Source: Chlorokybus atmophyticus
Lineage: Eukaryota > Streptophyta > Chlorokybophyceae > Chlorokybales > Chlorokybaceae
Length of the DNA: 37,320 nt
Assembly (NCBI GenBank): GCA_009103225.1
Contig: RHPI01000863.1
Span: 1 to 37,320, forward strand
Direction of reading: 5' to 3'
Positions 30,737 to 37,320 of the stretch are shown piece by piece. The notes under the pieces were generated by a model. That model was not told the DNA's origin and made no database searches. It worked only from the letters and a program-made list of their open reading frames with translations. A program made the position numbers and the translations under genes. The stretch's first letter is position 1; each line of letters begins with the position of its first letter.

Positions 30737-32110
30737 GTGCAAACTTGTTCAGGACTACAAGATATCATGGTGGACAGACTTTCCGTTGGTCTGCCACCCT
30801 CACAAAGCATTGATCACCGTGTGAAGTTGATTGAGGGCGTGCACAAGCCACCCTACAGGCCTGTATATAAGTTGTCACCTCTAGAGGAGGCCGCGAAGCA
30901 GATAGCGGATCTTCCAAAGAGTGGGTACATCTGGCCAAGTAAGTCACCTTATGGTGCACCAATACTGTTCATGCGGAAGAACGGGAGCCTGCATATATGC
31001 ATTAACTACCAAGCGCTCAACACAATTAAAAAGAAGAACTACTTTCCACTACCGCGTATTGACGAGTTGCTGAAGCAGCTACAAGGTGCGCAGTACGTTA
31101 CCACACTTGATCTTGCGGGAGGTTATCATCAGATCCGCATCGCACCTGAGGTGGAGAAGACAGCGTGCGACGCGCGCTATGGACATTATGAGTGGTTACT
31201 GTTGTTGTTTGGGCTTACGAACGCGCTAGCGACATTTTAGGCGTCGATGAACAGCGTTTTTGCTGACTTGCTAGGTAAGGGAGTCCTCGTGTACCTCGAC
31301 AACATTCTAGTGTGCTCGAAGACGAAGGATGAGCATGTGAGTCGTCTACGGCGCGTGTTGCAGCGTTTACGCGAGCACAAGTTGTACGCTAAGCTACAGA
31401 AGTGCAAGTCTTTGCTACGCGAGGTGGAGTACCTGGGCCACATTGTGTCACAAGAAGGAATTAAGGTTGACCCCAATAAATTGCAAGTGGTGCGCAAATG
31501 GTCTGCCCCGACCAACGTGAAGGAGGTAATGTCGTTCTTGGGCCTTGCGGGGTATTATCGCAAGTATATCATAGGATTTTCGTGCATTGCGGCCCCTTTA
31601 ACCACCCTACTCAAGAAAGGGAAGTCTTGGAGCTGGTCTACAAAGGAAGAGCATGCATTTACTGCGTTCAAGAAAGCGTTGGGGCAGCCGTCTTGGCTCA
31701 CCCCGTTATGGACAAACCTTTCATTTTAGCTTGTGACGCATACGACACAGCTGTGGGAGCTGTGTTACAGCAAGACCAAGGCATGGGTCTTCAACCTGTA
31801 GCGTTCTTTAGTTGAAAACTGAGTGGAGCAGAGCTGGACTACCTTGTGCACTAGAAAGAGCTATTGGCGCAAGTGATGGCGCTACGACAATGGCGATGCT
31901 TTCTTTAGGGCAAAAGGTTCGTGCTAAAGACGGACCATTCCCCATTGAGGTACTTACAGACACAACCACGTCTAAGTCGGAAATAAGCGCGGTGGTTGGA
32001 GTTCTTTCAACTTTTTAATTTTGAGATCAAGTACAAGCCCGATACGTCTAATGGTGTGGCCGATGTGCTAAGCCGGTTGAATGAGATTGAAGCACTCGCT
32101 CAAGTGCAAC
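30737..32110 (+). pseudogene. Chromovirus reverse transcriptase and RNase H, broken
   Basis: RT motifs in order are LPPSQSIDHRVKLIEGVHKP, GYIWPSKSPYGAPILFMRK, ICINYQALNTIKKKNYFPLP, TTLDLAGGYHQIRIAPE, LLFGLTNALATF followed by TAG at 31238 where Gln is usual, and YLDN at 31292-31303 in place of YxDD. Then come EYLGHIVSQEGIKVDPNKLQ and SFLGLAGYYRKYIIGFSCIA. The second catalytic Asp is therefore Asn. RNase H is recognisable (LACDAYDTAVGAVLQQDQGM, FNFEIKYKPDTSNGVADVLS) but crossed by several stops and frameshifts. The element cannot encode an active polymerase. Confidence 0.88.
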
Positions 32111-33300
32111 CGGAGTGGGCCGACCAGATCTGACAAGCGTTTGCGAAGACACAGAAGGTAGGAGAGTCTTGCAAGGCATGGAGAGCACAGCAACGGACAC
32201 AAGTGAACATTGAACAAAGCAACACGGCCTATTATGACATCATGGCCGCTTGTACATCCCCAATGTTGCACATATACACGTTCAACTTTCAAAGGAAGCT
32301 CGTGGCGTACCCATTGCTGGCCACTAAGGAGTGGAGAGGACGTTGGCAAGTTTAAAACAACGCTTTTATTGGCGGGAGATGCATCGTGATGTATGCGATT
32401 ATGTGGCGTTGTGCGACGCATGTCAAAGGGTGAAAGCAAGCAACCCAAAGCCAAGTGGGTTGCTACAACCTCTTCCCGAGCCTTTGTCCAAGTGGGAGCA
32501 GGTTACTATGGACTTTATTACGGGGCTGCCGAAGACAACAGAAGGGTACGACGCAATACTCGTGTCCGTAGACAAAACCAGCAAACTAGTACGCTTGGCA
32601 CCGTGCTGTGAGTCTTGTACGGCACCAGAGGCAGCAAGCTTGTTTTTTAAGTATTGAAAGCGATTGTGATCCCCGCTTCACAAGTAAGTTTTGGGAGGCG
32701 CTGCATAGTGCACTGGGTACTACCTTAAAGTCTAGCACGGCTTTCCACCTGCAAACTGCTGGGTAAGCGGAGCGAGCCAATCGTGTGATTGAAGATATGT
32801 TGCGCTGCTACGTGAACGCACGGCAAGACAATTGGGCGGAGTTGCTGAAAGTGGTGGGTTTTGCCAACAACAACCACACCAACGCAAGCACGGGTGTCAC
32901 CCCCTTTCTCATGAACTACGGCCAACACAGGCTGACACCGCTGACGCCGTGAACACCGCGAGGAAGTGACGTTGATGTGAAAGCAGTATTCTTACAACGT
33001 GTGCGGACATCAACAAGGCAGCGAGAGAGGCGCTATAGGTGGCACAAAATAGGCAAAAACAGTACGCAAACGCGCATCGTCGACATGTCACGTTTCGTGA
33101 AGGCGACAAGGTGTTGCTATTTGCAAGGAACTTACAGGTGCGTGCTAGAGTTTGCAAGTTAAGTGAGCGCTGGCTTGGGCCATTTTAAGTCATCAAAGTG
33201 GTTTCGGACGTGGCGTACAAGTTGCAATGCCCGACTCTATGCACGTCCACCCTGTCTTGCACATATCCCTTCTAAAATCATATTGAGGACATCCACCATT
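32111..33300 (+). pseudogene. Chromovirus integrase, heavily damaged
   Basis: The zinc-binding part is near 32310-32430 (ERTLASLKQRFYWREMHRDV, then LCDACQRVKASNPKPSGLLQ). The core has KWEQVTMDFITGLPKTTEGY, then DPRFTSKFWEALHSALGTTL. The usual HPQTDGQTER block is HLQTAG-stop-AERANR, with TAA at 32764 where Gln is expected. The end has HVHPVLHISLLKSY, the conserved lead-in to a chromodomain. Many stops and frame changes are present. Confidence 0.82.
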
Positions 33301-33337
33301 GCGGCCACCGCTTGAGTTGGCTACGGAAGGTCATATG

Positions 33338-33515
33338 GAATACGAAGTGGAGGACATATTGGGAGAAAATGATGCACAACGTGCGCAAATATTTGGCGAA
33401 GTGGAAAGGCTACATGATGCATGAAGCCACTTGGGAACTGGAGGAGCACTTGGCAAATGCACAACATATCCTACAACAGTATTTGCAACGACTAGAGAAT
33501 CCTCGAGAGCTTTGA
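33338..33515 (+). pseudogene. Chromodomain at the end of the chromovirus integrase
   Basis: EYEVEDILGEND and then, after a one-base frame change, KYLAKWKGYMMHEATWELEE, followed by HLANAQHILQQYLQRLE, fit the chromodomain pattern (EVExIL...YLVKWKGY...TWEPxxNL). Chromodomains direct chromoviruses to methylated histone H3 in heterochromatin. The frame ends in TGA at 33513. Confidence 0.85.
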
Positions 33516-33530
33516 GGACAAAGCTTACCT

Positions 33531-33543
33531 AGGGGGGCAGGAG
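33531..33543 (+). other. Chromovirus polypurine tract
   Basis: AGGGGGGCAGGAG directly abuts the 3' LTR start at 33544, the standard position for the plus-strand primer. Confidence 0.8.
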
Positions 33544-34205
33544 TGTAACAGTCGAGGCCAAGTTTTACGTTTTTAAGACCTTTTTTGGCCCATTTATCGA
33601 GCACCGCATTTTCATGACTTGTGGCAGATATCGGTGAGTTATAAGTCTGCCGCGGATATCGACCGGGGCCCCAGGACCAGTCTGGAAGGTGCTAGAAAAC
33701 GGAGGGCCAGTCGAGAAGGGCTCGACCCGATTTCTCAAAGGGCCTGGCGCCAAGTAGTGTAACTTGACCATATGAGCATCTAATCAGGAGATCTTTGGTG
33801 CGTAAGAAAGGTCTAGAAGTATATTACAAGGTTTTGCAACATCTTAGCATCAAGTTTTGTGTAGCACGGGAATCGTTTAGATAGTAGCATGTGCTGACTG
33901 GTAGGTATAAAAGCGACATTCTACTATGTGCAATACAACCTTTAGCTCCCTAATTTCTTGTGTGCTGGTGATGGTTAGCAGGGGTTGCTAGCGTGTGTCC
34001 ACTGGTGTGTGCTTGCTTGTGTGACGATCCAAGGCGCTGCACAAGTTTGTGTGTAGCTTTGAGCGCATGCGCGTGCATACGCGAGTGGCGAGGCGCGCGT
34101 GTGTGCTTGGCAGAGGGGGCAAGGTTCCGGTGTGAATACCGTGTCTTGGTGAGAGGGTTATTGATTGGACCAACTCACAGGTGACACGGCACGAGCACCG
34201 TTACA
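33544..34205 (+). repeat. 3' LTR of the chromovirus
   Basis: 662 bases, TGTAACAG to CCGTTACA, co-linear with 17029-17696, with a TATA box at 33906-33913. It is followed by AGGAA, matching AGGAC before the 5' LTR at four of five bases. Confidence 0.92.
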
Positions 34206-34657
34206 AGGAAATACGCACAAGAAGGTTGCGGCGACAAAGGTGGTTGAGAATGGAGCATTCAAGACACCACAATGTCAAAACAACAAGGAAGCATAGTGAT
34301 TGCTGTGAAGCGGATGAGCTCGGAGCCCAGTGGGAGTTGCAAGGAGCTACAAGCAAGTGGTGGAGAGCAAGGTGGCTTAGGAAGAGCCAAGAGCTTTCAG
34401 CAGAGCTAGAATTGCTATCAGGAAGAGAGGTGCAGCCGGAGCAGGGCGGCAAGGAGCATGTGCAGCCAAAAAGCAAGGGGTTGAAAGTTAATCAGGAGGC
34501 TCAAGTTGCTGTGGAGGACAAGTACCGCAAGGGGAACCGATTCCAAGCGCTTGTGGGAAGCATAGTGGAAGAGGTGGAGCAAAAAGAGAAGGTGAAAGGA
34601 TTTTTAGCAATTGCGAACAAGAGGAGCAAGGCTAGTACAAGAGCTAATGGTACATGA
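34206..34657 (+). pseudogene. C-terminal charged region of the Copia-derived ORF
   Basis: The frame that ends GLYYVEE before the chromovirus continues here without a stop as a basic, charged sequence (IRTRRLRRQRWLRMEHSRHH, later KSQELSAELELLSGREVQPE and VEEVEQKEKVKGFLAIANKR) up to TGA at 34655-34657. It replaces the integrase and polymerase expected in Copia pol. I recognise no domain. It may be captured host sequence or a Gag-like nucleic-acid-binding tail. Confidence 0.55.
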
Positions 34658-34691
34658 GCTAGTACAGCCTGGTTGTAAGGAAGACAACGCA

Positions 34692-35116
34692 TGTTGAGAT
34701 TATTCCAACATTTAAATCAATAAGTTAGTCAGTTAGCTTGCCCTCTGCATAGGAATAGCCGCCATAAAGATCCAAGCGACTCAAGTCAAGAGGTTCAATT
34801 GCGAGAAGGTTCCAGGCGCGTCGGCAAGTCAGGAGTCCCGAGACTTTCAGGCGCTGTAGTAGAATGATTGTGTGTCGGTGGTATTAGACTATTGAGAATG
34901 TGCCATAGCTTGTTGAAAAGCTCTTGAAACTAGCTACGTGTCGCAACTTGGAGCGTAGGTATGGTTGAGTGTGCTGAATGCAGTAGCTTCTGGAGTATAA
35001 GCATGTGTAGCTGACGGGTATAAAACCAGTGGACATAATGGCAATAGTTGGTCTTGTATGGTCTCCGCGGCGCTAGTGTTGTGGCGTGCACTTGTGCATA
35101 TGTGTGCATCTCAATA
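34692..35116 (+). repeat. 3' LTR of the Copia-derived element
   Basis: It starts TGTTGAGATTATTCCAACA and runs co-linear with 15328-15765. It holds a TATA box (TATAAAAC, 35019-35026) and ends ...CAATA before TGAGT. The final CA appears as TA in this copy. Confidence 0.8.
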
Positions 35117-36300
35117 TGAGTGTGGTTGCATTCTGTGCATCAGATGTGCAAGTTGCAGTTTGATACATCGTAGTGAATTGTTATCACCGCCATCGCATAG
35201 TGCGCACAAGCACTAGTGTGTCGAGTGGTAGCAGCATTAAGAGAGCTTAATAGAGCACAAACAGTCTACCCATCATACATTTTCACTATCGCATAAGCTG
35301 TATGAGCAGGCCCACCCCATCTTCGCCAATACAAGAGGGGAACCTCAACAGGTGGAGCCCAACCGCCAACCTTATCTACAAGCGAGCAAGTGAAGAAAGC
35401 AGTTTCCATAGCAGTAGAGGCTCACGCCCCGTCTCCGGTTCCACCTCCTTCCACTTTTCTCCTCATCAACGAGCATCTCCACCTCCTTCGGACAGCGACG
35501 ACGACGAGATGGAGCCTTCTAGCTCAACCAACTTCCTGCGCTTTTGCGGGCGTTGTAACACCACATTACTTAATGACTTTATTATCAAGTTCCACTTCAT
35601 GATACTGCAGCAAGCCCTTGAGAGTAAAGATTGGACAGATGAGGTGTCATTTTATGTGTTGGGGCGATACCTCAATTATGAAGCACATGATGTGTGGAAG
35701 TCCGCTTGATGAACTGCACAAGATCGATGGCAACGGCGAGATGGCCAGCACGGTAACCTTTACATCACTGCACAGCCTAGCAGCTATAGCCCCTGCAGCA
35801 GCGGCCCCACCAGCCTCAGTCACCGGTCTCACCTTAGCCGCAACCATGGAAAAAGCAAAAATCGAAAAAGACTGAGATGGTGACCTCTTGAACTCTTTGA
35901 AAGAACGAGGTTACTCTACCAGAAGGAGTGCTACTAGAAGGAGTGCACCAAAGAGATTACGGCAACCTGGTGTGCCACTATTGCCACAAGGCGAGACATT
36001 TGAAGACAGTATGCTGGCTCAAGTCTGTTGAGCTGCGGCCCTCTATTGGCTACAACAGCAACATCGCTGGTGGCTACCGCAGTCACAAGAATAATAATGA
36101 GGGCTACAACAACATCAACAACGCTGGTGGTCACAACAATGGCAACAATGATGGTGCCCACAACCCCAACAATTACAGCGTCGGCAACCGTAATAAGGAA
36201 GCAGGCTTTGGAGAAAAGAAGTGCCCTCCACAACGCAGAGGACCTGAGGGACGTGCGGGCTGGAGCTGCTACTGTTTAAGCACCACCCAACCCAATTGTT
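35117..36300 (+). pseudogene. Copy A leader and Gag, with internal deletion
   Basis: After the Copia 3' LTR the sequence is the copy C leader again, then Gag from ATG 35302 (MSRPTPSSPIQEGNLNRWSP), which is open to TGA at 35707. Relative to copy C about 750 bases are missing between 35860 and 35920, removing the Gag core and first zinc knuckle. The second knuckle persists as CHYCHKARHLKTVC with the knuckle Gly replaced by Arg, followed by the Asn/Gly-rich tract. A 15-base tandem duplication (CTACCAGAAGGAGTG with a variant) marks the deletion point. Confidence 0.8.
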
Positions 36301-37112
36301 GACCAAGTAACAGCCCTCATGGCTCGTGTGGCACAGTTTAAAAAGAGTAAAGAGCAGGACTATTAAGCCTGCTATTCTGCCCGTTATGCACTGATGGCTC
36401 CGAAACGCAAAATGCAAGAGAGACACTCCATCGCGCATTCAGCCATCGCAACATGCGTGCAGAGAGGCTGGCGCACCATCAACATGAGCGTTGTCAGAAA
36501 CAACAAGTGGGGCTGCATTGACGGCCACAAGTATCACTGGGACGACACCATTAACGACACCGTTAGCATCCACTCCGACTGCTGCAGCAAGTGAAGGAAC
36601 ACTTGGGACAACAACGGCTCCGAATTGCCATCCACAGATGCTGCTGCCGTACACCCGAATGTTGTTGGCGCCACCCTCACCGCAAGCGCAACTGCAGCCG
36701 ATGTTGCATCACCTTCGACAGCTCTTATTGTTACAGATGCGGCACCGTCGTTGGGTTGAGCGGCCCCTCCACCACATCCTGATGTCACTTAAGAAGCTCG
36801 ACGTGGCCCTCAAGCCGAGCGTGCCTCGGCAGCCGCTTTGCGCGACATCGAGCCCACAACCATTGCATATGGTCCAGGGGCCCCGCGTACCACACATGTT
36901 GCTTGCAATGACCATAACTTCCCGCATCCTCTACCGGAGTATCACACACTGCCGGAACCCACCCAGCAACAACTGGAGGATGAATTCCTTGCTGGCAGTG
37001 CTCTAAAAACATGGGACCCCATTATTGGCGTTACCTACCGGCGACCTTTTGTGTTGAAGCTGGCCGTCCAGCTGATTTGGGCATTGCACGCACAAATGCA
37101 GGTGGCACCCAG
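36301..37112 (+). pseudogene. Copy A central region
   Basis: This matches copy C 21240-22130 with many indels. Recognisable peptides in shifting frames are ALMARVAQFKKSKEQDY, EPTTIAYGPG, EYHTLPEPTQQQLEDEFLAG and GVTYRRPFVLKLAVQ. Similarity ends near 37112. Confidence 0.75.
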
Positions 37113-37320
37113 TTGGTCACGCCAAGTACTGCCATATCGGGCTGAGGAGAGCAAAGGGTCATGCTTGCTACATACGCTACTGCAGCATGCTGTAGCATGT
37201 CTTGCAATGTTGGCCAAAGCAAAAGATAACAGCAAATATAACTCAATTTGGAGTGGTGCTCCACCATGGTACACATGTTGTGATGTAAGGCACACATTTA
37301 ACAAGCCCCCGTTCTCAGCC
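37113..37320. other. Sequence after the copy A breakpoint, unassigned
   Basis: It does not match the corresponding part of copy C. It may be a further insertion or a deletion endpoint. It contains a short imperfect palindrome (CTACTGCAGCATGCTGTAG) near 37181. No gene is recognised. Confidence 0.4.

Larger units (their letters stand above)
17029..34205 (+). mobile_element. Chromovirus (Ty3/gypsy with chromodomain), interrupted by copy C
   Basis: Its LTRs (17029-17696 and 33544-34205) begin TGTAAC and end GTTACA. A Met-tRNA-type primer site follows the 5' LTR and a polypurine tract precedes the 3' LTR. Domain order is Gag, zinc knuckle, protease, reverse transcriptase, RNase H, integrase and chromodomain. 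Flanking bases AGGAC (17024-17028) and AGGAA (34206-34210) are a target duplication with one mismatch. It sits inside the Copia-derived element and is itself split at 18715/29786. Confidence 0.9.
15328..35116 (+). mobile_element. Copia-derived non-autonomous LTR element, interrupted by the chromovirus
   Basis: Two LTRs (15328-15765 and 34692-35116) flank an internal region that encodes Copia-type Gag, a zinc knuckle and a protease/pre-integrase-like segment, followed directly by a basic charged region. No integrase, reverse transcriptase or RNase H is present. A putative target duplication is TGAGC (15323-15327) and TGAGT (35117-35121). Copy A's leader is continuous when the element is removed. 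The reading frame is continuous across the chromovirus insertion at 17028/34206, so the missing pol is an old property of this element and not a result of that insertion. Confidence 0.75.
14688..37112 (+). mobile_element. Outermost retrotransposon copy A (same family as copy C), interrupted and decayed
   Basis: Copy A begins with TGTCATGCC at 14688, exactly like copy C at 18716. Its A1 repeat runs to about 15299. The leader is cut at 15327 by the Copia-derived element and resumes at 35117. From there the leader, Gag start (MSRPTP at 35302), second zinc knuckle, Asn/Gly-rich tract and central region match copy C until about 37112, where similarity stops abruptly. The protease, methyltransferase, polymerase and 3' repeats are not in the window. 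About 750 bases of the Gag core are deleted relative to copy C. It must be older than the three elements nested in it. Confidence 0.8.

Overview
The window is nuclear DNA of a eukaryote. It has spliced GT-AG genes, LTR retrotransposons and many microsatellites, and no bacterial-style operons. An intact nine-exon EXORDIUM/PHI-1-like gene, a family best known from land plants and green algae, makes a green alga or related protist the most likely source. I cannot name the species.

Bases 1-14687 are a patchwork of host sequence and old repeats. They hold an AT-rich dispersed repeat (1-205, second copy near 14165-14440), a decayed minus-strand retroelement pol fragment (500-2323), several tandem repeats, and a 525-base G run next to an N (3510-4035) that is probably an assembly artefact. 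There are also pieces of glutamine-rich and other unrecognised spliced genes (4050-7605), a cluster of ACCATGCATGGT palindromes (8041-8660), a small retroelement remnant (8678-8800), a short-chain dehydrogenase fragment (10208-10405), and the EXORDIUM-like gene on the minus strand (13399 down to 11333).

Bases 14688-37112 are one four-layer nest of LTR-type retrotransposons, all on the plus strand. Copy A, of a Ty3/gypsy-like family, is outermost. It is split by a Copia-derived element without reverse transcriptase (15328-35116). That element is split by a chromodomain Ty3/gypsy element (chromovirus, 17029-34205). The chromovirus is split inside its Gag zinc-knuckle codons by copy C (18716-29781), which belongs to the same family as copy A. 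Near-identical short target duplications and resumption of the host reading frame support each boundary.

Copy C is the most interesting object. Its polyprotein order is Gag with two zinc knuckles, a low-complexity and helical region, an aspartic protease, a C5-cytosine DNA methyltransferase, reverse transcriptase, RNase H, a DDE integrase and a C-terminal PHD finger. Its terminal repeats are not ordinary LTRs but are arranged A1 - coding - B1 A2 B2. This split-direct-repeat layout is known from tyrosine-recombinase elements (Ngaro/PAT type), yet here it accompanies a DDE integrase. The B1/A2 joint is the palindrome GACAGCTGTC, made of the two element ends with GC between them, as in a circle junction. 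Copy A independently shows the same 5' end and the same lack of B after A1. All elements carry stops and frameshifts; several conserved codons have changed by C-to-T or G-to-A transitions.
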